Shown: positions 1 through 12,631 of the stretch, in pieces
Layout: each line of letters begins with the position of its first letter
Numbering within the stretch: position 1 is the first letter of the stretch
From: Lunularia cruciata
Taxonomy: Eukaryota > Streptophyta > Marchantiopsida > Lunulariales > Lunulariaceae
Assembly: GCA_948567375.1 (NCBI GenBank)
Contig: OX419758.1
Span: 54,627,001 to 54,691,000 of the forward strand
Length of the DNA: 64,000 nucleotides
Direction of reading: 5' to 3'
Translations under genes and position numbers: made by a program
The notes under the pieces: model-generated
What the model was told of the DNA's origin: nothing
The model's input: the letters and a program-made list of their open reading frames with translations, nothing else
The model's database searches: none

Positions 1-140
1 TCCGTGACTTCTTGCATACTTGTGACCCAATTGTCGACTAAATGTTCAAGTTCATTATCTCAATAGGTGTTGTGTTTTAGATGGTATGTTTGGCCAAGGA
101 ATCTTTATGAGGTGTAGGAGTACTTGGCGTCTGGTTGCAG

Positions 141-2619
141 AGTGCGAAAGCTGTTGCGTTTATGGCGGAGAAGGCAGGAGAATCAGTAGGGTCGCACGTC
201 CCTCAACTACTGACGGATTTACTGGCTGAGCTACCCGGGCGCCTTTGGGAGGTAGGTATTCTTTGAAAGAATGGCGACGGCGTTAGGAGGACAAGTTCCT
301 CCTAAGAGCAAAATCAACTAAATGTATCCAGTGCAAACTAAAGTGACATGATTTTATTCCGCTAGGAATTTTCGCATGAAAGCAAATCGAGTGTCTTATG
401 ATATCGACTCTATGCTGTTTGTTTGGCGTTGTTGATAGTTTAACAAGGATAGATGTCTTTGGCAGATAAAAATAGTATTTCCCGTCTCTTGTGTGAACAG
501 GGCAAAGAAGCAGTACTAGAGGCTATCGGAGCACTCTGTAAACATTGTCCAAAGTCCATATCTTCAGCAAGCACAAGTTCAAGTTCACTTGGTCCCGATT
601 CTTTGTCTGTATCTATTCTTGCGGCTTGTTCACGGAAAAAGAGCTCCTACCGACTTGCTGCGTATTCCTGTTTAGAAGAGGTACACTCATTCTATTAAAT
701 GACACTTACAATGTCAAAGTCGCTTCTTGTGCGAATCTTGAACATAGTAAAGAGTGTAATTTATAAATGATCGGATTGTGTGCTGATTAGCTCCTTAGAA
801 CCTTGTGCAACATTTGGATTATCTCCTGCCTCATAAGTCTGTGGCTAATCTGCTAGATGAATTGGCAGTTCTCGTATAAGTCTCATAATCATATGTATCC
901 TCTAACGTAGTTGGATTGTTTGTGTTCTGTCGTACAGGTCCTCAAAGCTTTCAAAGACCACGACCTTATGAAGCAAGTTGCACCTGCTTTAGTTCTGGAG
1001 TGCACACAACCACTTCCTTCAAAGACAACCACTGACTCTTCAACCATCACAGGTTTGCCACACAATCTTTTTTATTGAATCCTCACTGAGCTTTACTCTA
1101 GTATAATTCCCGTGTATCCTTGACGCCGTGCTAATGCGTCTCTTTTTTGCTCCATTATTGCACAACTGCTCTTTCAAGACTTGCGTGACGTGGTGCCAAT
1201 GTCACGACCTCATTATATTTCGATATAATGAATATGTAAGGATATGCAAAACACTGACTTGCTTGCGCTTTCTATGTAGGCTTAAAACTCTTTTATGCCG
1301 TATCATGTCAAACACTTTCGGTAATATGTATCTCTACCTTGTAATATATCTACAGAGTCGGATGAACCAAAGGAGTCCACAGCACCATTCGAGAAGGTGT
1401 TAGCTTGTCTTAGTGCAACGCTGGAAGCCGCATCACCCTCCTCCACCATGGCAACGGGAAAGGATATCACGGCAGCACTAGTGGCTACTCTTGGGCAAGG
1501 GCATTTATGGCCAGGTGCTACTTCCCTTGTCCAAAATTTCGTTTTGCGCTTTCATTCACTCTGATAATTCTAGTTAATATTATTATGTTAGAATGGCTAA
1601 GCCAGCCTTTCTAAGGCGTTCGTGATGTTCCTAGCCATTTTAGGGGACGCATATGTATTATGATCATTTACGGGTCTTCAGGTCACCTACTGATGTGTTA
1701 AATATAGCTTCTGCTCCTCTATGGGGTAACGAGCTACATCTAAAGTGCTCACTGAAATGTATGGGGTTGATAAAAGCAAGGCCTTTCTGGATTTTCTACT
1801 AATCTCATAAGCATCAAATTTCATCGTAGATCACACTTCTAGCTTTGCTCTGTACATTAGCGTCAAAGCTTCGGTCTCTCCATTCTAACAATCTCGAGAT
1901 ATTTTACCGCTGTTTGCTGTTTGTTTCAGTGAAAATGGCATCTTTATCTTCTATCAAAGTTCTTCTTAGAAAGCTGAGAGACGTTTTGACCTCGAAGAAC
2001 AAGGATATCGAGACGGATTATCTGACGATCAAGCCTGTAAGTTCTCCAAATTGTAGAGAAGGTTTACTTATTATTAACAGTCTGAAAATATCAAATGGAT
2101 TCCACCAATTTGCCTCGGCGTTTGTATACTCTGAAGGACTTCTGACTGGTTGGGACTCAATCCAAACTAACTTCTTCTTAACTTCTTCTTGGCTATCCCT
2201 GCAGTGGTTGGAAAGCTTAGTCCCTCCCATTCTGGACTGTGCTAACGAAGTAAAAGTCCTACAGGTAACTTATGAGATTTGAACATTCAAAATTTTGCCT
2301 ATCAGTTAGTTACTCAAAAATCTACGTCACAATTTGCATTTGTGGAGAATTTTCAAAGAATTCTGGTATCAATCAGTGCCGACAAGTTTCTTGATAAAAT
2401 CTTGTATTTCTCCTGCAGGTCCACACTGCAGCTTTAGAATGCGTAGTGGACATCCTCGAGGTAGCTAATCTGGGATCAGGATTAGACAAATCCCTGATGG
2501 GATCTTTGGAAAAGAGATTACAAGAAGCTCAAACTTTGGAGAAAAACGCGGCAGCTAAATCTGTTATACTCCAAGGGTTGAAGCTACTAAGCAATACTGC
2601 CCTTCCAATGCAAGAATAG
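141..2619 (+). CDS. ECM29: ECM29-like proteasome adaptor/scaffold, C-terminal exons (5' part outside window)
   Basis: Seven exons can be read in one continuous frame: 141-251, 501-680, 938-1052, 1356-1514, 1930-2036, 2205-2264 and 2419-2619, ending at TAG 2617-2619. All have GT/AG borders and the codon phases join. The peptide is all-helical HEAT-repeat-like sequence. The stretch LPGRLWE-GKEAVLEAIGALC, followed by a cysteine/serine-rich helix and AAYSCLEEVLKAF, matches the C-terminal HEAT array of ECM29 in plants and animals (family pattern LxGRTWxGKExLLxAI). ECM29 is a very large HEAT-repeat protein that binds the 26S proteasome, tethers it to other compartments and checks its assembly. Only about 277 residues are present here, so most of the gene lies upstream of base 1. 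Bases 1-140 read as intron. Introns are 154-415 bp. The final residues are LSNTALPMQE. An unrelated HEAT protein is the main alternative, but the GRxWEGKE motif makes that unlikely. Confidence 0.85.
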
Positions 2620-3450
2620 GTGTAAAGTCTTACGTCGATATGTACTCATATACGCCTTGACCCGATCAAGCTGAGCACCTTGACTTTCTTCCATACTGAC
2701 ATCACACCGCAGATGTCTCACTGTAACTCAATACCACCATTTAGATCTGATAAATTTACTCTTCCCTTGTTTATCTGCGAAGGGAAGAAGTGCCCAGGAA
2801 GAGGTTCAAAGGTTTTGCCCATATGAGCCTGGAGAGTATGACTCAGATGAATGATGGTAATAACTACATGGTATCAAAACTGACACGGTGTTGGAAATTT
2901 ACTGCGAAAGAAAGTTAACCACATGTTCTTGTCAAAATGAACCTGACATGATGGAGGCAAGGTCTTCAACTGGATTTCAGATGACCAAGTCGTACGAAAT
3001 TGTCGGCAGCGATAGGACGTAGGTTCTTCAACGAGGCGAATAAGTGTTTTCGCCGCATTGAAGAACGTATGGCTTTCTCTTCAGTCGAGTGAAAGCATGA
3101 CCAACATACGTTTTCTAGCCTCAAACTGAAGTTAGCATGATGGTCCAGACAGTTGGACGCTCTGCCAAATAGGAATATTTCAACGAAGGGCATTAAACGA
3201 CAAAAACATTATCTTTAATAATGATATAAGAGAAGCCCGTGGAAGTTATTTTCAAGACAAACTCTGGAGAATAAACAACTCGTTCTAGATAAAAAGAAAA
3301 ACCAAAGAGATAAAAGGTTCCACATGAACGTTCTTGTTTCTTTCATGGAGGAGAAACACTTGTATTGTCTTTGGCTAGTGTGAGCTTTCTTTTTAGGGTA
3401 TTATGCTTTCTTTTTATTTTGTGATGGATGATGAGTCAATTTTGAAATAT
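2620..3450 (+). other. 3' flank of the ECM29-like gene
   Basis: No coding pattern is supported on either strand. Position after the stop codon, and a composition less AT-rich than the next 4 kb, suggest 3' UTR and downstream flank. I see no unambiguous polyadenylation signal. A 75-codon minus-strand reading frame at 2966-3193 has no recognisable motif and is probably chance. Confidence 0.4.
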
Positions 3451-6400
3451 ATGCGTGGCAATAAGAGATAATTTATCCTTTGAAGCATAGGGATAGTCTT
3501 CCTTTCTTTGCTTGTTGTCTTTTGATTTTCTTTGCTCTTTTGTCCTACGATTGGAGTAAAGGTTTGTTGTATTTTTTATGGATAACTAGTTTCAGTATCC
3601 TTTACATTCTCTTATGGCTCTTAGCGTTTCCTTTGATATTCACTTCAGCTCCTAATAGGCATGCTTTTACTCGAACCTAGTCATGGTCAAGTGGTGTGAC
3701 GAAGGATCATATTTGCCAAGTTATTTGCAATTTCGCTTGAATTTGTTGCCCACCAAGCTTGCATGCAAGCTAGATTCCTTGTTTTGGTTTCAAGACAAGT
3801 CGAATGAAAAGCACACTATGCTAGCATTATGAGCTTGGAGTGCCCAAAGAGATGTTTAAAAAGGCAAATGCTTCATTCCTCAACCACTTAGAAGATTGCA
3901 TAGCTTTACCACAGAAAAGCCGATGGTTGTCTCACCCGATTAGTCCATGCTAGCTAGTCCATGTGGACTAGCTAGTGCCATTTTGCATCCTATGGAGGCA
4001 CACACGAGACCTCCATTCACTCCCAAAATTTCAAGCACTCTTATGCTCTCTTTTCAAAGTCTTTTTCATCTTTCTTTCATTATATTTGTTTGCTAAGTGA
4101 CTCTTGCTTGTATTTAGTTTTGATAAGGAATTTAACTCTCTCTTAGGGTTGCGTTCATGAGTAACTCCTTGCTTTGTACACAATGCCTCATGGAGCAATT
4201 GGATCCAAGCTCAATGGGATTTTCACCTTTTAGGGAACTTGTGCTTGACATGCTAAAGAGGATGCTTCTCTAAACTACAATTTGTGCAAATTTTAAATTC
4301 TTCTTTTCTTGGGGAATATTTGCTAATTTTTTTCCTCCACTTAATGATATGTCTAGACTTCAAAGGTAATCTCTCTTGATTCAAGGTCTGTATCATGTAC
4401 TAAAACTTATCAATTCCTCATGGAATAGATATGTAAGAGAAGACTACAAGTTCCTAATTTTGGCTGTGTCTCAAATAAAGTATGCTTAAATTAGCATTAA
4501 TAATGAAAGATCCACTAGTAGTAAAAGGATTTTATATTCTTTGTGTTACTAGAGCACATCTTGCTCATCTTTGCTCTTACTTTGGCAATAGTATAGGTTG
4601 TTGGATGTTTATTTTAAAGCACTTTGACACTCACTAACTATTTATTTATCTACAATGATTAAGTTTCACCCAGGTTTTGTCCACCCATTTATGTCTTATT
4701 TACTTATTTATGAACCTAAAATTACCTTAGATATAACATGGGTTCATATGAGCCATTGCTCTTTTGGAAGACAAAAGATTACAACATATTTTCATAAGAG
4801 ATGCTATCAAAGATATGGTTTATTTGATGGTACGGCTTATTGAGTGTGTAATTTGCACTAAGGAGGAATAAATATAATGAATTATATAAATTAGAAAAAA
4901 ATTGTAAATAATTTGAAAAAATAAATTTAAATATTAAAATTATGATTATTGATCCAAATGCAACGTAATTTGAGAGAGGATGATCACATATTTTCTTTGA
5001 TGTATTATGAACAAAGCATTAGCTTTATGGTCTCCTAGTTTAGAGTGAATAGAGCAATAATCGCCATTGTTTCTAAATACAAGTGATGTAGAGGTTATAA
5101 TTTTGTTCCTCTAACCTGTGATTTCAATTTGTTCCTTTAGTTTGGAGCAATATTGAGCTTATATGATACAAGAACTTACCATAAAGGTATCACTTTCATT
5201 ATCTTCTTTTCTAGCTTACTTTTGACCATATACATCCATTGCTCTATTAAGAGTACTGGTTGGTACAAGCCATTACAGAATCCAGGGTGCTTCTTTGAAT
5301 GCAAGAATGACAAAAAGCCATATGACTCACTAATTTTTTAAATCTTAGGTATAGTAGGATACATTTCTAATTGCTATGATATAAAGACAATATGACTTAC
5401 CAAATTTTTATAACTTAAAGCATAGTAGGATAAATTTCTCAATGCTATGATAGAAAGACCATAAAATTTCCCACTGGAATTTTATTAGAACTTAACTCCA
5501 TCTTATTCTTGGGGTTTTTTCCTTGTATGACTTGATATGGTCTTCTTATCAAGTCCACACCTTGGGTTCTTTTTATGTTCTTGAGATATTCTACCTTGAT
5601 GCTATTGAAAACTGTATCATATTCTACTTAATTATGTTGAAGGCATCAAGATCATCAAATTCTATTTTTATATTTATTTATTTAAGTGTTTATAAAATAA
5701 ATTATCTTTTATTTGGTATGCTAAATATGGAGATGGATATATATGTGTATAATATTTTTATCTATTATATTCATTTTTTGGGTACTATTTTTCCTTCTTT
5801 TTCTTTTAACATTGTTAAAGGGCATATGTTTCACATTATCTTTTGATATATTTCATCCAATTATTCTAAAAAAAATCCATGAATGGATTAATAAGCTTAA
5901 AGGAAGCAAACATATTTAGTATGCTAAAAGGAGATGGATATTTAAGTAATATTTTGATCTATTGCATAATCTCTTGTTGATGTACTCTTTTCTTCCATTT
6001 TCTTTCTTTTCTTTCAAAGGACATAGTTTTTTACATTATATTTTGATATAGTTAATCTAAAGAAATCTATGAATTTATTAATAGGCTTAAAAGAAGCAAA
6101 TATTATTCAATATTTGATATCTATGGTGTACCATAACCTATAATAAGTTTTGAAGCCAATCTTTGAATGAATTAGTAGGTTTAAAGGACCTAAACCTTGC
6201 AAAATAATTGATGCTAATTATTGTACATGGATCATAATCAACAATGTTACAATTGTTTTATATCTATTCTTATAAGATGGTCTAATTAAGAGTTTAAACT
6301 ACTTTATATCTAACTCTTTCAAGATGTTTTACACAAGCTTGCTTATGAAGCACCACTTAAAATCAAGAATCAAGAATCAAGAATTGTGAGATAATTCTTA

Positions 6401-7061
6401 ATTATAAACTAAAAGATAGGCCTAGAAAAAATAATCAGTTGTGGTAAGTCATTTCCATTAATAGCTTGCAAAGCATTGAAAGTCATCTTACTTCTATCAA
6501 TCTGAAGCATAATAATTTGTTTTCTTTACTCAAACATAATATAATTCAAGAAAATCTAGATAAGTACATGATTGAAGCATGTGAATGCAACAAGTCTATT
6601 AAATGATTACAGAAATAAATTTCAGTTTAGAATATAGAATAAAAAAAATGCATCAATATTTGATATAAATAATACTATAAAACAATGTTGAATTAAATAA
6701 TTTTATGAAATTTTTCCTCATAATTGCTAATGATCAATAAAAATATTATAAAATTAGCATGACTTTAATTTTATGAGTCACTTTTAAGTATACTTTATAC
6801 AGTATTAAATCACTACCCATCAAATACTTCATAAATTTGAGATTTTGAATTCAACTTCATGCTATACTTAAAGCTATGAACTCTCATAAAACTCTCACAT
6901 GTCTGAATAATACATGTATCTTGAATTGAAAATAATCTTAAAGAAAGTAATATCACGTTTAGATGTGTCATGCATGGGTTGTCTTGCTATGTGACTACCC
7001 ATCATCTAAATAGACTAATATATCTTATGAATTCATACATATTTGCTAATATGATGGAAAT
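3451..7061. other. AT-rich intergenic DNA without a recognisable gene
   Basis: Low-complexity AT-rich sequence with only short reading frames, none showing a domain. It contains local duplications: an imperfect 200-bp tandem pair at about 5717-6110 and a shorter pair at about 5345-5465. A triplicated short unit (ATCAAGA) lies near 6362-6383. Confidence 0.6.
5717..6110. repeat. Imperfect tandem duplication, unit about 200 bp
   Basis: The block at about 5717-5925 (TATGCTAAATATGGAGATGGATAT ... GGATTAATAAGCTTAAAGGAAGC, shortened) is followed by a second diverged copy at about 5927-6110. The second copy has TATGCTAAAAGGAGATGG and later TTATTAATAGGCTTAAAAG in the same order. Landmarks shared in order are the GAGATGGATAT box, a pyrimidine-rich run, ACATTAT-TTTTGATATA, and the AATAGGCTTAAA box. 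Copies are visibly diverged, so the duplication is old. Confidence 0.6.
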
Positions 7062-7564
7062 TGTCACACCATTTTTACCGTCATACCTAGATTGCATGGG
7101 CTTTGGAGTAGTAGTGTTGGTAGTCAGGAGTATTTTGGTTGTTACTCATAGACTACTTGTTGACGGTCAAATTTTGTGTTTGAGGTATTGACTACATGGT
7201 GGGGTCCACCGTCACTTGCACCATTTGTACTGTTGGGTGTGTTATCAACGAGACCGTTAAGGTTGGAGACAAGGGGTAAAATTTTGTAGTGCAGCTCACG
7301 AGAACTCACTCTTTGATGTTGAGCCTTTGAGTTCCTAGCTATGGGGGATAGAGGTTGGCAAGTGTCACCTGGGTTCTCTTAGCTAGAGTGGTGTGACTTG
7401 ATTGTTATCAATGACCCATTGTTTGCATATTATTGAGTGATAGATCAAGTACTGATCTGATTGAGTATGATTCGAGTTGTGTGAACAAATTGATTATTGT
7501 GGCACTTTAGAGTCCATGTGACTTATGTGTGAATTGTATTTCTGTAGTGTGTGTGATGTTGACA
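7062..7564 (+). repeat. Solo-LTR-like repeat of the gypsy C family (inverted relative to 9170-9460)
   Basis: The block starts TGTCACACC and ends GTTGACA, so its ends form the TGTCA/TGACA inverted pair typical of LTRs. The part from about 7310 to 7560 is a diverged reverse-complement copy of 9170-9440. Both contain GATGTTGAGCCTTTGAG, the CCTAGCTATGG-GGATAGA box, a TTGATTG box and ATTATTGT-GCACTTTAGA in the same order. No internal region follows on this strand, so it looks like a solo LTR. The flanks GAAAT and GTGAT do not form a clean target-site duplication, so the exact ends are uncertain. Confidence 0.55.
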
Positions 7565-9169
7565 GTGATGTATGTTCTATAATGATATATATACGTTGGG
7601 TTAGACAAAATAGGTTACACAAATATTAGAAGATATACTTTCAAGACATTTATTCTATAGTTTTAGATATGAAAATTGAATGATAAATTGTACTTTGAAA
7701 TATTGATATTAAAAATTTGAATAAAATTGAATGAGTGATGTATACTTCCTTTTATTTATGTTTCTAAGATTAATATATTTTTGTAGCATGAAATAGAAAC
7801 ATTATATTTGAAAAAAATAAAATACTAAATTGAGCAATAATTTTTAATTGTAATTTCATTACACAACTGTAATATAAAATACTCAATTTTTCAAAAGTAA
7901 CCAAATAAATCAAGATCTTAGAATGGTTGTAAATCTCTTTGTATGCATTGTATAGTTATATGATATTATTTATACGTAGTGCTTGGACTATAACTTGGGA
8001 TTTTTAATTACTAATATTTCCATACTATTAATTATAATATATGCATTCCTCTTAAAATTTGAAGCCTAATTAATTATATCTGTTATTTATAGCTTTAGTG
8101 TTTATTTTGATATACATTGCAAAGTGAATTATGAATAAAGTGATCTAAAAGATCTTAAAGTGAAAAAATTTACACTTTTATATGTGATTTAAAAATTTGT
8201 ATCCTGATTTCATTTTGATTTCAGCTTATACAAATATCTTTCAGAGTTATGGTATATACAAATATTAGCAATGAATCCAAAGTCATATAATATGCCTATA
8301 TATTATATATAAGAAGAGTTATGCATTGTAGTATATACAATATTACAAATATTACAAGAATTAACTGATTATTCATATTATTTTTATTGACTGATTTTTA
8401 AACCAAAATTTAAGTTACCAAGAAGGATAGTTTGTAGAAAATTATAATTTAGAAATAATGAAATTGGAATTTTAGACTAATACTTATATATAAAACAAAG
8501 ATGATAGGTTTGTAATCTTCTTTATCTTTTCTCTAAAGCTCAAAGAAGTTTCTATCACTCTATAGAGAAGAGGAAAAATCATTCTATATTTGAGATATCA
8601 ATATGTATTGTCCTCATTTGTCATCAAATTCAATTTGGGATTGAACCTTATATTAAATTTTATTTTTCATTAGTATTGTTAATGAATTTAATAGTATTTT
8701 TGTAAAAATAATGCATGACCAAAATTATAAGAAATAACAAGCTAATGCTCCTTCTCTCATCCTTTATTTTATCAAATTTTTATTAGCCAAAGAAAATATC
8801 TATAGAGGTATCTCTATAACCATGCCACTCTATTCAATCTTCTTTAATTCAATCTAAACTAAAATATGTTAGAATTTCTTAAAATCTCTTAAAGATAATA
8901 CTTATATTTCTATAATCTGATTGTTTCATGTCTTTATCACTCTCCTCCTTAGGATTTAAGGTAGACTTCAATTTTCCATTGATAAGTATGTAGATTAATC
9001 TTCTATTTATGCTACAAATTAATTCAAATTTGATCATATATCTATCTCAATCCTTGGATTTTCTTATATACTCTACTTTCAACTAAGATTAGTGTATGGT
9101 AAACCTTGCCATTAATGTTATTGAACTTATTCAATAATATTGTGCATATATCACCACATAATATCCATC
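7565..9169. other. AT-rich intergenic DNA, nothing recognisable
   Basis: Very AT-rich sequence with no reading frame of interest and no clear repeat structure, apart from a small duplication of a CACCACATAATATCCAT unit near 9150-9195. Confidence 0.6.
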
Positions 9170-9460
9170 ACATACATCACCACATAATATCCATTGTTTT
9201 CAATATCATACACTATAGAAACACAACTCATAAAAAATTCATATATGAATTCTAAAGTGCTACAATAATAAGTTCAATTCATACACAACTTGGATCAACA
9301 ACTCAACTCTCAAATCAAGAAATTGCAATTCAGGCTCTAATTACACAATCAAGCCACATCCACTCCAGCTAAGAGACTCTAGGTGATGTTTGCCAACGTC
9401 TATCCACCATAGCTAGGAGCTCAAAGGCTCAACATCAAAGAAACCTATATGCTACATCCA
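9170..9460 (-). repeat. 3' LTR remnant of gypsy C copy 1
   Basis: Shares a series of ordered boxes with 7310-7560 (inverted) and with about 32940-33120 (same orientation): GATCAACAACTCAA, AATTACACAATCAA, CTAAGAGA and TCCACCATAGC. It sits directly downstream of the integrase remnant on the minus strand, where a 3' LTR should be. Confidence 0.6.
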
Positions 9461-9699
9461 TAACCTCTTCCTCAAATAGTAACATAGTTTAAGTTGTCCC
9501 TATGATGAGCAATTGCTAAGTTTGCAAAAGCCATTGGCATCACTCTTTGAAAGATCTCTGCCCATTGAGGATATGTACTCACCCATATGTTTGGATCATC
9601 TAAATCCAAAACTATAATAACATTGCAACAAATGGTTGTAGGTAAATCTGGATCTTGTCCATAGAGTAGAAAGTAAGGAGAGAAGGATGCTAAGGAGAC

Positions 9700-10400
9700 T
9701 TGCTAGCTAAACCAATAGCCCATGGGCAACCAAGGTCACTTTAGATCCCAATCTCCCAAGTGGCCTCTCTACAAACCTTACTTTTGTAATCCTCTCTTAA
9801 CCATTTGAACCACTCTTTTTGCTAAGCCATATGTCTCAAGGTGATCTTGGGAGGAAGTATGGTGATCAATCAAGGTCTTATCACACAAAACTTGAAACTC
9901 TCCCAAGAATTTTATACTTTTATGAGTCAAGATCTCAATTGATGTACCAAAATGACTCAATACTTGATTCAAGAGAGAGTGAGCTATCCCTTCACTAGAC
10001 TTTTAATGAAATGCCACCAACTCAATACTCTTGGAGAAGTGCTACACCATAACCAAAATATACAAATGATATCTCATAGTCAATGGTAAAGGTCCAGCAA
10101 AGTCCAAAATCTAGCAATAATCCAACCATATGATAAATAGTTGGTGTAATTGAGGTTTAGGAGCATTAAATGATGCTCTAACTAGATCACAAACCACACA
10201 TCTTGCAACAAATTGCCATACATTGGTTTGCATACTACACCACTAATAATGACTCTAAAGTAAGCTATATGTCCACTTTACTCCAAAATGTCCTAATTCC
10301 TCATGAGCATATCATATCAATTATTGTCTTTGATATGGAAGGGATACTATTGGCATTCTACCATCTTCTCATACAAAAAGAAGATGTTTGCACTCCAATC
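9700..10400 (-). pseudogene. Integrase fragment of gypsy C copy 1
   Basis: On the minus strand the 64-codon frame 9778-9972 reads VLSHFGTSIEILTHKSIKFL and then a GEFQVLCD, IDHHTSSQDH and GLAKRVVQ pattern. This is the integrase core segment around the second catalytic aspartate and the catalytic glutamate (family pattern LTDxGTEF ... DGLAERVVQ). Both catalytic positions are lost here: D is replaced by H in LTH, and E by K in GLAKR. The rest of the core up to about 10400 is broken by stops. Inactive remnant. Confidence 0.75.
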
Positions 10401-10866
10401 TAAACCACTTGGCTCATTGAAAGACATGGTTTCTCTCCTTGGCACCAATTATACCACCCACAACACCAATGTGAAGATAATCCATCACTAAGTTATCATC
10501 ATGAATGTCTTGTTGACATGTACCGATATCTCTACCTTATGGATCTGAGACCTCAACAACTCTTATCTATATTGAGAGAGATACCATCATAACCTCAAAA
10601 AATATATATAGAAAGGCAAATGCATGACAACTTGGCACCATCTCTTCATTTTTCTCACCATGCCATTGTGCTCTTGTTTGATACTATTGGCTCATATATG
10701 GTTTTCTACTCAACCCATCTACATCATAATTCATGACTTCAAGTATGTGAATAATCATAAAATCATACTCTTTTAAAGCAAAGCCTATAGTGCAACCTTT
10801 TATGAAAGCTTGTTGGACTCCATCAATCACCTTAATGGTTGATGATCAATGTTAAGAGTGAAGGGG

Positions 10867-11154
10867 TTACCAAATAGGTAATATAAAAAAATGTGCTATT
10901 GCCCACACTACTATCAAGCACTCTCTCTCATATGAAATATACTTTGCCTTTGATGAATTGTTGGAGCGACTAGCATAACGTACCTTAAATTGTTTCTCCC
11001 CATCATGTTGGGTGAGCATTGCTCCAAGCTCCAACTTACTCCAATCAATATGAACTTGGAATGATTGTTCTCTAATAAATCTCTTAGGAATAAGGGTAGA
11101 TGCCAAACTCTCATTGAGCTTTATAAAAGCTCTTTCTTGCTCATCTCTCCACAC
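10867..11154 (-). pseudogene. RNase H domain fragment of gypsy C copy 1
   Basis: A 95-codon minus-strand frame contains FQVHIDWSKLELGAMLTQHD, then YASRSNNSSKAKY and ECLIVVWAIAHF. This is the Ty3/gypsy RNase H domain (first acidic residue in the xVHxDWSKxGLGAML motif). It follows the reverse transcriptase in frame order, as expected. The reading frame is open over the core but is isolated between disrupted segments. Confidence 0.85.
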
Positions 11155-11189
11155 TAATCTTGTGTAAGCTTAGTCAACTTTGTCAAGGC

Positions 11190-11882
11190 CTTAGCAATGA
11201 CAATAAATCCTTTAACATATTGGCAATAGAATTTTGCTAACCCCAAGTATGTTTGGACTTTGCTCACATCCTTAAGCTAAGGAATACATGCAATAACCTC
11301 CTCCACTTTGGTCTGTTGAACACCAAGTCTACCAAGGTAGAAAATGTGACCCAAATATTTAACTTGCATGTAGAAGAATTTTAACTTCCTAAGATGTAAC
11401 ATGAGTATCTGAGATCTCAATCTCTCAAATACTCCAACAAATGTCTCTTGTGCTTCTCCACAATAGTGCTATAGAACCAAAATATCATCAATATAATACC
11501 CAAAAAAAATCTTGGTAGTATCCTATCTATTACTCTTTAGAGCTTGGCAAGAGAGTGTTTTAACCCAAATGGTAAGAACATCCACTAATATTATAAACCC
11601 TTACCTTGAGGATCAAAAGATCAAAATTTTACCTTGGACTTAGCTTCCTCCTTGATCAACAATTAATGTTATCATGCCCAAAGATCCAAAGTACTAAAGA
11701 CCTTTGCATGCATAATCATATCAAAGATATTCTTCAATAAAGACATAGCATACCAATCATCCATAGTCTTTCAATTGATAGGATAGTAATCTCCACACAT
11801 TTGCTTATTTGTGTAGTTATCATGCATATTCTTCTTGGTTGGCATCACTATAGCTAAAGCTATTCTCCATGTAAAATTTCCA
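11190..11882 (-). pseudogene. Reverse transcriptase of gypsy C copy 1 (broken)
   Basis: Conceptual minus-strand reading gives MCGDYYPIN and KTMDDWYAMSLL (about 11740-11810), FSTLDL, KEEAKSK, FLPFGL (about 11560) and the catalytic box YYIDDILV (about 11480-11500). It continues with YLGHIFYLGRLGV near 11350. These follow the reverse-transcriptase order GDYRPIN, FSTLDLRAGYHQ, FLPFGL, YIDD and YLGH of one gypsy lineage. Several in-frame stops and shifts are visible. The N-terminal edge is cut by the solo LTR at 11888. Confidence 0.8.
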
Positions 11883-11887
11883 CCAAA

Positions 11888-12626
11888 TGTAATACCAAGG
11901 GTTAGCCATATGATCTAGATGTGAAATTTGGTTTGGTAACTTCTAGAATGATGTTATACATGATGGTCAAAATAGATCAGATAGAAGTATCACCAAAAGA
12001 GTACTTCTACTAATAGGGCAGAAACCAAAATAGACTTGAGAACCTTAGAACCAATAGCTAGACATATGATTTAAAGGTGAGAATTGGTTTGGTAACATCT
12101 GGAAGGATGTTACACATGATAGACTAAGCAGATCAGAAAGGTGTATCACCAAAAGGGGACTTCTACTAATAGAGTAGGAACCGAAATATGCCTGAAATCT
12201 TTGAAGGCAATTTTGGAGGCCTAAATGGATGAATTAGGCCTTGAAAATGTGCCAATTCCCCCCCAACAGAGGAAAGGCTGGCCTTCCCTCCCCCCTGCTT
12301 TGTCTCGTCGAGAGCTTTCCAACGGTACCTTACTCACGTGATTCTGAGATTCCTACAGGAAGATTCCCTAAAAGATTCCCTCCGGTCAAAGCTTGTTTGA
12401 CCAACCAGATAGGACCTAGACCAGACAGGTCACCCATCCAAGTAATTAATCCAAGGGTGGAGCTTGCTGACATTTCACCTATCTGTGTCCCTACTCCTAT
12501 GGTGGAGCTTCCTTGGAGGAGATCCTCTTTGTCTATATAATAAAGAGAAGGTGTTCCCTTGGGACATCAAATGTTTTGAGTGTGCAATCTGTGTTTTCTC
12601 TCTTCTCTTGTCCTTGGAGTATTACA
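11888..12626 (+). mobile_element. Solo LTR, family S1, with CCAAA target-site duplication
   Basis: The element starts TGTAATACC and ends GAGTATTACA, so TGTAATAC/GTATTACA is a perfect 8-bp terminal inverted pair. CCAAA is present on both sides (11883-11887 and 12627-12631). It lies inside the gypsy C reverse transcriptase, whose two halves rejoin at the insertion. A TATATAA box lies at 12534-12540, implying + orientation. An internal block of about 150 bp in the first half (GGTTTGGTAAC ... CTTCTACTAATAG, about 11928-12060 and 12080-12205) is tandemly duplicated. No coding region remains, as expected after LTR-LTR recombination. A second member is at 30695-31280. Confidence 0.9.
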
Positions 12627-12631
12627 CCAAA

